Source of the DNA: Bradyrhizobium hereditatis
GTDB lineage: Bacteria > Pseudomonadota > Alphaproteobacteria > Rhizobiales > Xanthobacteraceae
Assembly: GCF_020329435.1 (NCBI RefSeq)
Contig: NZ_JAGKJK010000001.1
Location: 930,001-994,000 of the forward strand
DNA length: 64,000 nt
Direction of reading: 5' to 3'
Shown here: positions 9,428 through 19,619 of the stretch, in pieces
Numbering within the stretch: position 1 is the first letter of the stretch
How the letters are laid out: each line of letters opens with the position of its first letter
Made by a program: the position numbers and the translations under genes
The notes under the pieces: model-generated
The model's database searches: none
Told to the model about the DNA's origin: nothing
Seen by the model: only the letters and a program-made list of their open reading frames with translations

Positions 9428-9542
9428 CGTCATTGCGAGCCACCCGGTCGGCGCAAAGCGCCGCCGGATGACAGGCTCCGCGAAGCAAGCGCGGCATACC
9501 GGATAGATCGATTGCTTCGTCGCGAGCTCCTCGCAATGACGG
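9428..9542. repeat. dispersed repeat, CGTCATTGCGAG type (copy 1)
   Basis: Starts CGTCATTGCGAG and ends with the inverted CTCGCAATGACG. The first 50 or so bases are nearly identical to the copy at 19444. Three further copies lie in the window, at 19444, 24966 and 27602. All are intergenic. Confidence 0.8.
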
Positions 9543-9655
9543 GGTTAGAGCCCGGACCCGCCTGCTCCAGTGCCCCAGCTCGCCATCACAAGCCTCTCGT
9601 TAACGCTCATTCCGGCATAAAATAACGACGAGCCGCCCTCGATGATTCGGAGCCA

Positions 9656-10243
9656 ATGATGCTGCGCTGGATGACACCCATTCTGGTCGCGATTTTCGCG
9701 GCCGGAACCGCTGCCGCCCAGAGCCCCGGAGCCACGCAGACCGGCGATGGCCCCGCAGCAGCAAAGCCCGCCGACCCACCGGCGGCCGCCGCACCCGCCG
9801 ATAACCCGGCAACGGCCAAGCCGAAGGACAGCCCGGCCGCCGCCAAGCCCGCCAAAAGCCCAGCCGCAGTGCAGCGCGCCGAGAAGGCTGCCGCCGGCAG
9901 GCGCGCCGCGGCGCTTGCCGCCAGCCAGTTGCCGCCCGGCCTGCCCCGCGCGCATTACAATTACAGAACTACGGTTGCGCCCGCGGCGCCGCCGCTTTAC
10001 GTGCGGCGCGGCCGCACGCTGGTGGTCGAGGAAGAGGATCCCGACGTGCTTTTCACGCCGACCAGTGTGGTGCCCTACGCGCCGCGCGTCTTCGGCACGC
10101 CGCTGTTGCCGGGCTCATCAACCCTGCCCGGCTATTACGGGACCAGTCATTCCTACAGCTATGACGGCCCCTATTATGGCGGTCCCTATGAGCCGTATTG
10201 GAACCGCCTGCCATACGCTTGCGGTGTCTACGGATATTGCTAA
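9656..10243 (+). CDS. secreted Ala/Pro-rich hypothetical protein
   Basis: No family recognised. Residues 1-21 form a signal peptide (MLRWMTPILVAIFAAGTAAA, probable cleavage at AAA-Q). Residues 25-95 are a low-complexity Ala-Pro-Lys-rich linker. The C-terminal 90 residues are richer in Tyr, Gly and Pro with clustered YYGGPYEPYW and a final Cys pair (YACGVYGYC), suggesting a small folded periplasmic or surface domain. Two adjacent ATGs (9656, 9659) are both possible starts. No operon partner is obvious. Confidence 0.65.
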   Translation: MMLRWMTPILVAIFAAGTAAAQSPGATQTGDGPAAAKPADPPAAAAPADNPATAKPKDSPAAAKPAKSPAAVQRAEKAAAGRRAAALAASQLPPGLPRAHYNYRTTVAPAAPPLYVRRGRTLVVEEEDPDVLFTPTSVVPYAPRVFGTPLLPGSSTLPGYYGTSHSYSYDGPYYGGPYEPYWNRLPYACGVYGYC

Positions 10244-10277
10244 ACGCGCATAGGCCAACAACGGAGACGGACGCGAC

Positions 10278-11234
10278 GTGGCAGGGGCACCGCAGAAGGC
10301 CTTAAGGACAAGCGCAGCCAATGCGATCACGGCGGATCTGGTCGCCGTCCTCGTCGCCGTCACCGAGGGCGAGCCGAAGATCATGACCATCGCAAACGGC
10401 GGCGCCCTGCCGAGCGGCCCGTTCGAATTTGCGCACCGTTCGTTACAGACAGGGCTGCGCGCATGGGTCGAGGCGCAGACCGGCCATCCGCTCGGCTATG
10501 TCGAGCAGCTCTACACCTTCGCCGATCGCGGGCGGGCGGGCGATGCCAAATCGCTGCATTCGATCTCGATCAGCTATCTGGGGCTGACGCGCGAGGACAA
10601 GGTCGGCCGGGGTTTTGAGGCGCATTGGTCCGGCTGGTATGAATATTTCCCGTGGGAAGATCAGCGGGCCGGCCTCCCCCCATCGCTCGCAAAGACATTG
10701 GCGGCCCGGCTTAAGGCGTGGTCGAAATCTGCCGCCAGCACCAGCCTGCAGCGCGAACGCTGGCAACGCGCCGCCATCACTTTCGGCTTCGACGATCGCG
10801 AATGGAATGAAGAGCTGGTGCTGCAGCGTTATGAATTGCTCTATGAGGCCGGCCTGATTCCAGAAGCGGTTCGTGATGGGGCTGCGGCCACGACTGTCAT
10901 TCCCGGTCGCCAAATGACGGGCGATCACCGCCGCATTCTCGCCACCGGGATCGCGCGGCTGCGCGCCAAAATCAAATACCGTCCCGTAGTATTCGAGCTG
11001 ATGCCGGCGGAATTCACCCTGCTGCAACTGCAACGCAGTGTTGAGGCTCTTGCAGGCCGCCTGGTACACAAACAGAATTTCCGCCGCCTGATCGAGCAAC
11101 AGCAACTCGTTGAGGAAACTGGCGCAATCGCCACTGAGGCTGTCGGTCGTCCCGCCAAACTTTTCCGGTTCCGCCATGCCGTCTTAGCGGAACGGGCCGT
11201 CGCCGGAACCAAGCTTCCCCTTTCGCGCACTTGA
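10278..11234 (+). CDS. nadQ: NAD biosynthesis transcriptional regulator NadQ-type
   Basis: Member of the alphaproteobacterial NadQ group: an N-terminal Nudix-like domain (about residues 15-190, with no clear catalytic Nudix box) fused to a C-terminal winged helix-turn-helix (about residues 215-300, including LMPAEFTLLQLQRSVEALAG). It is known to repress nadABC in response to NAD-related ligands. The context fits: it lies directly upstream of nadABC, and two 21-bp operator-like palindromes stand between them. The start is a GTG at 10278 with GGAG 11-15 bases upstream; the spacing is somewhat long, so the exact start is uncertain. Confidence 0.85.
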   Translation: MAGAPQKALRTSAANAITADLVAVLVAVTEGEPKIMTIANGGALPSGPFEFAHRSLQTGLRAWVEAQTGHPLGYVEQLYTFADRGRAGDAKSLHSISISYLGLTREDKVGRGFEAHWSGWYEYFPWEDQRAGLPPSLAKTLAARLKAWSKSAASTSLQRERWQRAAITFGFDDREWNEELVLQRYELLYEAGLIPEAVRDGAAATTVIPGRQMTGDHRRILATGIARLRAKIKYRPVVFELMPAEFTLLQLQRSVEALAGRLVHKQNFRRLIEQQQLVEETGAIATEAVGRPAKLFRFRHAVLAERAVAGTKLPLSRT

Positions 11235-11236
11235 CT
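11231..11236 (+). promoter_or_regulatory. candidate -35 element of nadABC
   Basis: TTGACT overlaps the nadQ stop codon, about 17-20 bases before the TA-rich stretch TAAGTATAAG that could hold the -10 element. If correct, the first operator (11241-11261) fills the -35/-10 spacer. Assigned by consensus and position only. Confidence 0.4.
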
Positions 11237-11240
11237 TCGG

Positions 11241-11261
11241 TTATGCTCAGGATAAGTATAA
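11241..11261. promoter_or_regulatory. upstream NadQ-type operator (imperfect)
   Basis: TTATGCTC-N5-AAGTATAA, the same architecture as the perfect site 27 bases downstream with two changed positions. It lies in the likely promoter spacer, so a bound repressor would exclude RNA polymerase. Confidence 0.65.
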
Positions 11262-11267
11262 GCCGTC

Positions 11268-11288
11268 TTATACTCAAGGAGAGTATAA
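11268..11288. promoter_or_regulatory. NadQ-type operator abutting the nadA start codon
   Basis: Perfect 8-bp inverted repeat TTATACTC-AAGGA-GAGTATAA. The spacer and right half-site contain the nadA ribosome site (AAGGAGAG), and the palindrome ends on the base before the ATG at 11289. It matches the type of site described upstream of nadABC in this bacterial group. An overlapping second palindrome GTATAAG-CCGT-CTTATAC (11256-11273) bridges the two operators. Confidence 0.75.
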
Positions 11289-12271
<983 letters not shown>

Positions 12272-12275
<4 letters not shown>

Positions 12276-13825
12276 GCACGGAAATTTCAGCACTGGCCGG
12301 CCTGCCCATCATCATTGGCGGCGGCGCGGCCGGATTGATGACGGCGCTTCAGATGGCACCCGAACCGGTCGTGCTGTTGTCGAAGGCGCCGCTCGGCGCG
12401 GAAGCCTCGAGCCTGTGGGCACAGGGCGGGCTGGCCGCGGCCATGGGTGATGATGATGACCCTGCCCTTCATTTGGCCGACACGCTTTCCGCAGGTGCGG
12501 GCCTCTGCGACGGAGCCGTCGCTCGCCGTATTGTTCACGCGGCGCCTGCGGCCGTCGAGCATCTAACGAGGCTTGGCGTCGCCTTCGACCGGCGTCCCGA
12601 TGGCAGCTGGCGGCTTGGCCTTGAAGCTGCGCACAGCCGCAACCGCATCGTGCACGCGACCGGCGATGGCACCGGGCGTGAGATCATGCGGGCGCTGATC
12701 GGAGCCGTACGACGCTGTCCATCGATCACGCTGCTGGAAGGCTTTGAGGCGCGGAGCCTGATTGTCGAAGACAACGCCATCAGAGGCGTGCTCGCGGTGG
12801 ACGCGCAGGGTCAGTTCGTGATCGATACTGCCCGCGTCGTGTTGGCGACAGGTGGCATCGGCGGGCTGTTTCTCGATAGCACCAACCCCAGTGGGTGTTA
12901 CGGCCAAGGGCTTGCTCTGGCTGCCCGCGCAGGCGCAAAGCTTTCCGATCTCGAATTCGTCCAGTTTCACCCGACCGCGTTCGACGGGCCGTCGCGCCCG
13001 ATGCCGCTGGTGACGGAAGCCGTGCGCGGCGACGGCGCGATCCTGATCGACGACACCGGACACCGCTTCATGGCGGACCAGCCGGGCGCCGAACTCGCGC
13101 CACGCGACATCGTCGCGCGCGCGGTCTGGCGCCGCCGCGCGGAGGGGCATCGCGTCTTCCTTGATGCGCGGAAGCATCCGGGCGCGGAATTCGCCAAGCG
13201 CTATCCGGTCATCTCCGCCTTCTGCAAAATGGCCGGGATCAATCCCGCTATGGATCCAATTCCGGTGCGGCCGGCCGTGCACTACCACATGGGTGGGGTA
13301 GCGGTCGACATTGAGGGCCGCAGCACCGTGAACGGCCTCTGGGCCTGCGGCGAAGTCAGCCGCACCGGGCTGCATGGCGCCAACCGGCTCGCCAGTAATT
13401 CTCTGATGGAAGCCATTGTCTGCGCCCAATGGGTTGCGGAGAGCGTCAAGAGCGCGAGCCACGGTCCGGTGAAGGCGCGCAGGACCGACGTGCCTGCGCC
13501 TGCGTCCGATCCTTCGGCCGTACGGCCGATCCTGTCGCAAGGCCTTGGCGTGCTGCGCGAGCGACACGGCATCGGCCGCGCGATCCGCGCCCTATACCCG
13601 ATCGCCAACGGCCGTAGCGCGGCAGCCGGTCCCGCGCTGGTTGGATTGATAATGGCCGTTACGGCGTGGCGACGCGAAGAAAGCCGCGGCGGGCATTACC
13701 GCAGCGACTTCCCGGAGAGCTTGCCTTCGGCCGCGCCGTCGACCATCTCGCTGGCGGAAGCATTCGACTTCGCCCGCGACATTCTTGAAACCGAATCTCT
13801 ATCTGTTGGGAGCGTTCAGCCGTGA
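12272..13825 (+). CDS. nadB: L-aspartate oxidase
   Basis: FAD enzyme oxidising L-aspartate to iminoaspartate, which NadA uses. The FAD-binding loop is [14 protein letters not shown] at the N-terminus. The succinate-dehydrogenase-like core carries QFHPTAF and the C-terminal [14 protein letters not shown] flavin/substrate signature. It has 517 residues. The start ATG at 12272 overlaps the nadA stop; the long frame beginning at 12077 lies inside nadA and is not real. The stop overlaps the nadC start (GTGA). Confidence 0.97.
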
Positions 13826-14691
13826 CACTGATCCCACTTCTGCCCATCATGTACGAGCCGCTGGTTCGAACCGCCCTGCTCGAAGATTTGGGACGCGCCG
13901 GCGACATCACGGCGGATGCCATCGTTCCCGCCGACAGGCAGGCCTCGCTGGTGCTGCGCGCGCGGCAGCCCGGCGTCGTGGCTGGGCTCGATATCGCGGG
14001 CTCAACGTTTCAGTTCGTCAACCCTGCCATCCACCTCACCGCCGAGCGCCCCGACGGAAGCACCGTGGTGCCGGGAGACGTGATCGCCACCATCGAAGGA
14101 CCGGCGCGCGGGCTGTTGACCGGCGAACGCACGGCGCTGAACTTCCTGTGCCATCTTAGCGGCGTCGCCACCGCGACGGCCTCGCTGGTGTCGGCGGCGC
14201 AAGGCACCAAGGCGCGCATCGTCTGCACCCGCAAGACGACGCCAGGACTGCGCACGCTGGAGAAATATGCGGTTCGCGCCGGCGGCGGCAGTAATCACCG
14301 CTTCGGTCTCGACGATGCCATTCTGATCAAGGACAACCACATCGCTCTGGCGGGCGGCGTCAGAACTGCGATCGAGCGCGCAAGGGCGCATGCCGGCCAC
14401 CTCGTCAAGATCGAGGTCGAGGTCGACACGCTGTCACAGCTCGAACAGGCGCTTGCGGTTGGCGTGGATGCGGTCCTGCTCGACAATATGACGGTCGAAC
14501 AACTGCGGCAGGCGGTCGCCATGACTGGCGGCCGGGCGATCACGGAAGCCTCCGGCCGCGTCACGGCCGAAACCGCCAGGGCGATCGCATCAACCGGCGT
14601 CGACCTGATTTCGGCCGGCTGGCTCACCCACAGTTCCGCCGCGCTCGATATCGGGCTCGACTATCTCGACCTCAATCGGCAGGCGGCGTAA
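13822..14691 (+). CDS. nadC: nicotinate-nucleotide pyrophosphorylase (carboxylating)
   Basis: Converts quinolinate and PRPP to nicotinate mononucleotide, the third step of the pathway. Recognised by CTRKTTPGLRTLEKYAV, AGGGSNHRFGLDDAILIKDNH-type sequence and VEVDTLSQLEQAL, with ISAGWLTHS at the C-terminus. A GTG at 13822 overlapping the nadB stop is the likely start (289 residues); ATG at 13849 is an alternative giving 280. Last gene of the nadABC operon. Confidence 0.96.
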   Translation: MTLIPLLPIMYEPLVRTALLEDLGRAGDITADAIVPADRQASLVLRARQPGVVAGLDIAGSTFQFVNPAIHLTAERPDGSTVVPGDVIATIEGPARGLLTGERTALNFLCHLSGVATATASLVSAAQGTKARIVCTRKTTPGLRTLEKYAVRAGGGSNHRFGLDDAILIKDNHIALAGGVRTAIERARAHAGHLVKIEVEVDTLSQLEQALAVGVDAVLLDNMTVEQLRQAVAMTGGRAITEASGRVTAETARAIASTGVDLISAGWLTHSSAALDIGLDYLDLNRQAA

Positions 14692-14697
14692 CGCCGC

Positions 14698-15510
14698 TCA
14701 CTCGGCCGCGCGCATCGCTGCCTTGTCCTCGCGCATCAGACGATTGTTGCGCTGGACCACAGAATAGCTGGCGAGCACGAACAGAATCACGAGTCCCTGG
14801 ATCGACAGCGCTTCCATGGTCGGGTTGAGGCCGATTGCAGTCAGGAACGCCGAGCCTTTGACCTCCGTGACCGTGATGATTGCCTGCTCCTGGAATTCCT
14901 GCACGGCTTCGCCGACGAACTTGATTGCCATCACGAACAGGAACGCCGAGGTGACGATGAACAGCGGCCGCAGCGGCAGCTTCCGCGCGATCAGATTGAT
15001 GAAGTAGAACAGCACGGCAAGGCCGGCTGTTGCCGCGGCGAGGCCAGCAAACAGCCCGGCGCTCCAGCCGCCTTCGGTTTTCGCCAGCGCATTGATGAAC
15101 AGCACGGTTTCGGCGCCCTCGCGGAACACCGCGAGGAACGCAAGCGCGCCGACGGCCCACACCGTGTCCTGCGACAGCGCCTGATCCGCCTTCTGGGCGA
15201 GGTATTCCTGCCAGCCGCGCGGATCCTGCTTCACCATCAGCCAGCCGCTGACATAGAGCATCAGAGCGGCAGCGAAAAGAATGATGATGCCCTCGAGGAT
15301 GTCGCTGTGATCACCCGAATTCAGCACCGCAAACAGCCAGGCCGCGATGAAGCTGGCGCCGACGGCCGCGAGCGCGCCGCCATAGAGCGCCTGAACGCGA
15401 TGCGCCGCGCCGGCCTTGGTCAGATAGCCCGCCAATGCGGCGATCACGAGCATGGCTTCCAGCCCCTCACGGAGCAGGATGACGGCGGCCTGAACGAATG
15501 CTGAGGACAT
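14698..15510 (-). CDS. FTR1 family iron permease
   Basis: Inner-membrane iron importer with about seven hydrophobic segments in 270 residues. The two REGxE iron-coordination motifs of the FTR1/EfeU family are present: REGLEAML near residue 15 and REGAETVL near residue 130, each inside a membrane helix. The C-terminal 20 residues are charged and cytoplasmic. No EfeO- or EfeB-like gene lies beside it, so it may act alone or with a distant partner. Convergent with nadC, six bases apart. Confidence 0.92.
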   Translation of the reverse strand: MSSAFVQAAVILLREGLEAMLVIAALAGYLTKAGAAHRVQALYGGALAAVGASFIAAWLFAVLNSGDHSDILEGIIILFAAALMLYVSGWLMVKQDPRGWQEYLAQKADQALSQDTVWAVGALAFLAVFREGAETVLFINALAKTEGGWSAGLFAGLAAATAGLAVLFYFINLIARKLPLRPLFIVTSAFLFVMAIKFVGEAVQEFQEQAIITVTEVKGSAFLTAIGLNPTMEALSIQGLVILFVLASYSVVQRNNRLMREDKAAMRAAE

Positions 15511-15660
15511 GGGACAAACCCTTTTTGCCCGTTTTATCCGGCAGCCGATTCAAGTAAAGCGCTCCGGCGCCACACAAACGCGTCAACGCGATGAAGCCGT
15601 GAGAAAGCCCCTACAAACCGGAGGTTTTCCGCAATCGTGTCAGATTAGAATTGCTCAATT

Positions 15661-16749
15661 TCAGCCGGGCTGCCCGAGCGGCACGCCCAGCTTCTGCGGA
15701 TGGTGCTGCGCAGGTCGCGCAATCAGTCGTTCCGTCTGCAAGACAGCGAGCGTCAGGACAACGATCGCGACGGCCTGATGCGCCAGCGCGAGGTCGATCG
15801 GCACCTGGTGCAACAGCGTGAAGATGCCGAGCACAGCCTGCACGACAATCGCCGCCACCAGCCACCATGCCCCGGTCGCGACAGCGCCGGCGCGCGATCG
15901 GGCCGCGTCAACCGCATGGAGCACCGCCAGCGCCAGCAATGCATAGGCGGTCATGCGGTGCTCGAACTGCACGGTAAGCGTATTGTCGAACAGGTTGCGC
16001 CACCAGGGCTCTTCGAACCACAGTCGCGCCGCCGACGGAATGAAGGCGCCATCGATCTCGGGCCAGGTATTGTACACCCTGCCCGCCCGCAATCCCGCGA
16101 CCAGCGCGCCAAAATAGATCTGGACGAACGTCAGGGTGAGCAAAGCCACCCCGGTGATCTTGAGCCGCATGGGAAAAACGGGCTGCGGACGCGCGCTCAT
16201 CCGCCGCAGCGTCCAGACGATCGAGGCAAAGATGATCAGCGCCAGCACCAGATGCGTCGCCAGCCGGTACTGGGAGACTTCGGTCCGGTGCGTGAGCCCT
16301 GACGCAACCATCCACCAGCCAACCGCACCCTGTAGCGCGCCGAGGCCAAAGATCAGCCACAGCCGCTTTTTCAACTCGGTGCTGAATGCGCCACGCCACA
16401 GAAAGTACAGGAACGGCAGCAGATAGACCGCGCCGATCACGCGTCCGAGCAGGCGATGGCTCCATTCCCACCAGAAGATGGTCTTGAACTCCGAAAGACT
16501 CATGCCGGCATTGAGCTCGCGGTATTGCGGGATGGCCTTGTAGCCCTCGAACGCCTGCGCCCATTGCGCCTCGCTGAGCGGCGGCAGCGTGCCGGTCACC
16601 GGCTTCCACTCCACGATCGATAGCCCGGATTCGGTCAGCCGCGTGGCGCCGCCGACCAGCACCATGGCGGCGATCAATGCGGCGACCACGATCAGCCACC
16701 ATCGGACGGCGGTGGCATAAGGGGCCTCTTGTGTGGAACTAGCGGTCAT
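15661..16749 (-). CDS. ctaA: heme A synthase (COX15/CtaA)
   Basis: Integral membrane mono-oxygenase converting heme O to heme A for cytochrome aa3 oxidases. Eight hydrophobic helices are visible. Heme-ligand histidines occur in [40 protein letters not shown] and [15 protein letters not shown], as in the alphaproteobacterial type 2 form. It also has [18 protein letters not shown] after the first helix. The start at MTASSTQ (16749) gives 362 residues; the frame from 16962 adds 71 basic residues without support. Divergent from the DUF2842 gene. Confidence 0.95.
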   Translation of the reverse strand: MTASSTQEAPYATAVRWWLIVVAALIAAMVLVGGATRLTESGLSIVEWKPVTGTLPPLSEAQWAQAFEGYKAIPQYRELNAGMSLSEFKTIFWWEWSHRLLGRVIGAVYLLPFLYFLWRGAFSTELKKRLWLIFGLGALQGAVGWWMVASGLTHRTEVSQYRLATHLVLALIIFASIVWTLRRMSARPQPVFPMRLKITGVALLTLTFVQIYFGALVAGLRAGRVYNTWPEIDGAFIPSAARLWFEEPWWRNLFDNTLTVQFEHRMTAYALLALAVLHAVDAARSRAGAVATGAWWLVAAIVVQAVLGIFTLLHQVPIDLALAHQAVAIVVLTLAVLQTERLIARPAQHHPQKLGVPLGQPG

Positions 16750-16855
16750 AAAACCCGTCTTGGGCCGCCTGGAAGGCGCGCTTGATTGAATTGGCGCGCC
16801 CCTTATAGTCCGCCCCCTCCCGCGCGCAACCCGCAACGAGGCTGACATATCCGCC

Positions 16856-17068
16856 ATGACGATCCGCACTCGCAAATTCTTCGGAACCCTCGCTTTGCTG
16901 GCGCTCGTCGTGGTGTGGTCGCTCCTGGGAATGACCATCGCGCAGACGCCATGGCTTGCCAATTCGGGCCTGCTGCAAGCGATCTTCTATGTCGTGGCGG
17001 GCCTCGGATGGGTGCTGCCGGCCATGCCGATCGTGAGCTGGATGTCGCGGCCCGACCGCGCCGTCTAA
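16856..17068 (+). CDS. DUF2842 family small membrane protein
   Basis: Seventy-residue protein with two hydrophobic helices (about residues 8-29 and 39-63) and a short charged tail, matching the alphaproteobacterial DUF2842 family in size and in the [12 protein letters not shown] ending. Function unknown. Its position divergent from ctaA suggests a link to cytochrome oxidase biogenesis, which is only an inference. Its last four bases overlap the end of the convergent deacetylase-like gene. Confidence 0.85.
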   Translation: MTIRTRKFFGTLALLALVVVWSLLGMTIAQTPWLANSGLLQAIFYVVAGLGWVLPAMPIVSWMSRPDRAV

Positions 17069-18117
17069 ACCCAATTGTCCCGGGTCGGCCTGACCGGCGG
17101 AAACATGATGCCGGACAGCATCACGCGCATCATGCGTAGCGAGTTCTCGCGTCCATCCCAGGCGATGCGCGGCAGCGCATGCAGATTGGTAAATCCCTTG
17201 GGCTGGACGACGCCCGGGATCGTCGACACCGCACTGGCGAAACCTGCCTCCTGCCCCATCACGACATGCTGGCGGCGCCAGGACTGCTGGTCGCCGAACG
17301 GATAGGCGAAATGCGTGGCCGCGCGGCGCAACGCGTTCTCGGCGACCGCCTTGCCCATCAGCATCTCTCGCTGCGCATCGCCGTCCTTCAGGTTGGATAG
17401 CGCCTGATAGTTCACGGTAGCGCTGCCGATCGTAACCAGCGGATCGGCGGCAAGCTTCGCCAGATCGTCCCAATCCATCACCTCCGCACGCGACAGCGCG
17501 GCAAGGTCGACGGAATAGCGCGTGCAGAGATCGTGGATCGCGAACGACAGGTCGGGCGGCGGCAGCTTCCGCATCCAGCTCGCTAGGAATTCGAAGGTGT
17601 CGTACTTGTCCTCCGCGCTTCCTGCAGCGAAACGCCGCTCCTTGCGGTCGATCACCAGGCTGATGCGATCCTCGCGCGCGATAATCTCTTCCAGCGCGAG
17701 CCACCAGGCTTCTCCGATCCCGTCCGGAAACGCCGTGGGCACGTAGACGGTGAAAGGCACGCCGTGCTTCGACAGCACGGGATAGGCCTCCCTGATCATG
17801 TCCTTGCAGCCACCGTCGAAGGTCAGGCAGGCAAACCGGTTGGCCTTCGGCAGCGTGACCGCCCGCCGGCACACTTCGTCCATCGTGACCAGATCGAAGT
17901 TCCAGCGCTTCAGCGCAACGATGGCGCGGTCGAGGAATTGCGGCGTGATTTCACGCCACCGGTTCGGCTGAAAGGGTCGGGCATCGCGCGGACGTACGCG
18001 CTCGAACCGCAAAATCACGCCGGCGCCGCCGGTCTTCCGCTGCTTCAGCCTGAAGTAGCCGCTGAAATAAGCGAGCTCCATCCGAACCCGCCGCAAAATC
18101 CCGATATCCGACGCCAA
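17065..18117 (-). CDS. polysaccharide deacetylase (NodB)-fold protein, metal ligands missing
   Basis: NodB-homology protein of 350 residues at the edge of the polysaccharide gene group. The fold is recognisable from FACLTFDGG, VPFTVYVPTAF and FAYPFGDQQ. The catalytic metal triad is absent: the usual TFDDG reads TFDGG (metal Asp replaced by Gly), and the usual SHTxxH reads SATVNY (His to Ala and His to Tyr). The first Asp of TFD is kept. Known enzymes of the family need the Asp-His-His site, so this copy is probably catalytically dead or altered in chemistry. No signal peptide; N-terminus MASDIGILRRVRM. Confidence 0.85.
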   Translation of the reverse strand: MASDIGILRRVRMELAYFSGYFRLKQRKTGGAGVILRFERVRPRDARPFQPNRWREITPQFLDRAIVALKRWNFDLVTMDEVCRRAVTLPKANRFACLTFDGGCKDMIREAYPVLSKHGVPFTVYVPTAFPDGIGEAWWLALEEIIAREDRISLVIDRKERRFAAGSAEDKYDTFEFLASWMRKLPPPDLSFAIHDLCTRYSVDLAALSRAEVMDWDDLAKLAADPLVTIGSATVNYQALSNLKDGDAQREMLMGKAVAENALRRAATHFAYPFGDQQSWRRQHVVMGQEAGFASAVSTIPGVVQPKGFTNLHALPRIAWDGRENSLRMMRVMLSGIMFPPVRPTRDNWV

Positions 18118-18210
18118 CGTCCCGCCCTCAGCACGCGGTCGCGCTGCCCCGCCGCGGCCGCATTGTATTACCCTTTGTTGACATTTCCCTGCGAAGGTCG
18201 GCCAACGCCA

Positions 18211-18226
18211 AAATTGTAAACAATTT
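18211..18226. promoter_or_regulatory. inverted repeat before the acyltransferase gene
   Basis: Perfect 7-bp palindrome AAATTGT-AA-ACAATTT in an AT-rich patch 20 bases before the ATG at 18247. The spacing makes it a possible repressor or activator site for the polysaccharide genes. The binding protein is unknown. Confidence 0.45.
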
Positions 18227-18246
18227 CATATAGCACGGGCTTTGCG

Positions 18247-19437
18247 ATGACCATGGCTGCCGCGATTGAAGACCGCTCGGCGGGTGCAGATGCGTGGTCC
18301 AAGGCGAGCCGCATCGCCAGTATCGACATCGTTCGCGACCTCGCCGCAGCGGAAGGCATCTGGCGCAACCTCGAAGGCGCGCAAACCTCCTTCACACCGT
18401 ATCAGCGGTTCGACCTCCTCAGTTCCTGGCAGCGGCAAGTCGGCGAGCGCGAAGGCCTCGTTCCCTTCATCGTGATCGCCTATGACGCGGAACGCCATCC
18501 GCTGTTGCTGCTTCCGCTCGTGCTCCGGCACGCCTATGGCGCGCGCTGCGCCAGTTTCATGGGCGGCAAGCACTCGACCTTCAACATGGCGCTATTCGAC
18601 CGCGATTTCGCCGCAAGCGCAACGCACGCCGATCTCGAAGGCTTGATGTCGGCGATCTCCCAGCGGTCCGAAGCCGACGTCCTTGCGCTGCATCAGCAAC
18701 CGCTTCGCTGGCGCGATTTGTCCAATCCGCTCGCCTTGCTCCCCCATCAGCCATCGGCCAACGATTGCCCGCTATTGATGATAGAGCCCGGCGCCGCACC
18801 GGCAGCGCTGATCCGCAACTCGTTCCGCCGCCGTCTCAAGGGCAAGGAGCGCAAGCTGCAGTCCCTGCCCGGCTACCGCAGTTATGTTGCCTCGACAGAG
18901 GCCGACATCACGCGGCTGCTCGACTGGTTCTTCCGCGTCAAGCCGCTGCGGATGGCCGAGCAGAAGCTGCCGAATGTGTTCGCCGAGCCTGGTATCGAGG
19001 AGTTCGTTCGTAGCGCCTGCACCGCACAGCTTGCCGGCGGCAGGCATGCCATCGACATCCATGCGCTGGAATGCGACGAGGAAGTGATCGCGATCTTCGC
19101 CGGCGTGGCCGACGGCCATCGGTTTTCGATGATGTTCAATACCTACACGATGTCGCCGAATTCGAAGTATAGCCCCGGCCTGATCCTGATGCGCGACATC
19201 ATCGATCACTATGCCGGACTAGGTTATCGCGCCCTTGATCTTGGAATCGGATCCGATGACTACAAGCGGCTGTTCTGCAAGAGCGATGAGCCGATCTTCG
19301 ACAGCTTCATTCCGCTCAGCCAGCGCGGCAGGCTCGCTGCCGGCGTGATGTCGGGCCTCAACCGCACCAAGCGGCTGGTGAAGCAGAATCCGGCGCTGCT
19401 CGAAATGGCGCAGAAGCTGCGCAGCGCGTTCGGGTAA
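18247..19437 (+). CDS. GNAT/FemAB-like acyltransferase (CelD/BcsL type)
   Basis: Predicted cytoplasmic acyltransferase of the Acetyltransf_6 group often found in exopolysaccharide clusters, 396 residues. The N-terminal domain (about residues 30-170) contains FTPYQRFDLLSSWQ. The second domain has RNSFRRRLKGKERKL and the C-terminal GNAT half with SPGLILMRDII and YRALDLGIGSDDYKRLFC, the usual signature. The acyl donor and acceptor cannot be deduced; modification of a sugar or lipid intermediate is likely. It is divergent from the deacetylase-like gene. Confidence 0.85.
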   Translation: MTMAAAIEDRSAGADAWSKASRIASIDIVRDLAAAEGIWRNLEGAQTSFTPYQRFDLLSSWQRQVGEREGLVPFIVIAYDAERHPLLLLPLVLRHAYGARCASFMGGKHSTFNMALFDRDFAASATHADLEGLMSAISQRSEADVLALHQQPLRWRDLSNPLALLPHQPSANDCPLLMIEPGAAPAALIRNSFRRRLKGKERKLQSLPGYRSYVASTEADITRLLDWFFRVKPLRMAEQKLPNVFAEPGIEEFVRSACTAQLAGGRHAIDIHALECDEEVIAIFAGVADGHRFSMMFNTYTMSPNSKYSPGLILMRDIIDHYAGLGYRALDLGIGSDDYKRLFCKSDEPIFDSFIPLSQRGRLAAGVMSGLNRTKRLVKQNPALLEMAQKLRSAFG

Positions 19438-19443
19438 CTAACC

Positions 19444-19563
19444 CGTCATTGCGAGCTACCCGGTCGGCGCGTAGCGCCGCCGGATGACAGGCTCCGCGAA
19501 GCAATCCACGTCTCCGCGCTGGGATGGATGGATTGCTTCGTCGCTGCGCTTCTCGAAATGACG
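19444..19563. repeat. dispersed repeat, CGTCATTGCGAG type (copy 2)
   Basis: Shares the run from CATTGCGAGC through GACAGGCTCCGCGAAGCAA with copy 1 at 9428, with only a few differences, and ends with the degenerate inverted end CTCGAAATGACG. It lies between two convergent genes. Confidence 0.8.
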
Positions 19564-19619
19564 CGGATGAAGCCGGCCTCAGGGCGTTGGTATCGTGCAG
19601 TGAGCACGCTAGAAGATCC

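Noticed and set aside
12563..13567. 334-codon leftward open frame
   Set aside because: Antisense of nadB, which is certain.
15640..15660. TTAGAATT-like sequence upstream of the iron permease as an Irr or Fur box
   Set aside because: Too degenerate and too far from the start to support.
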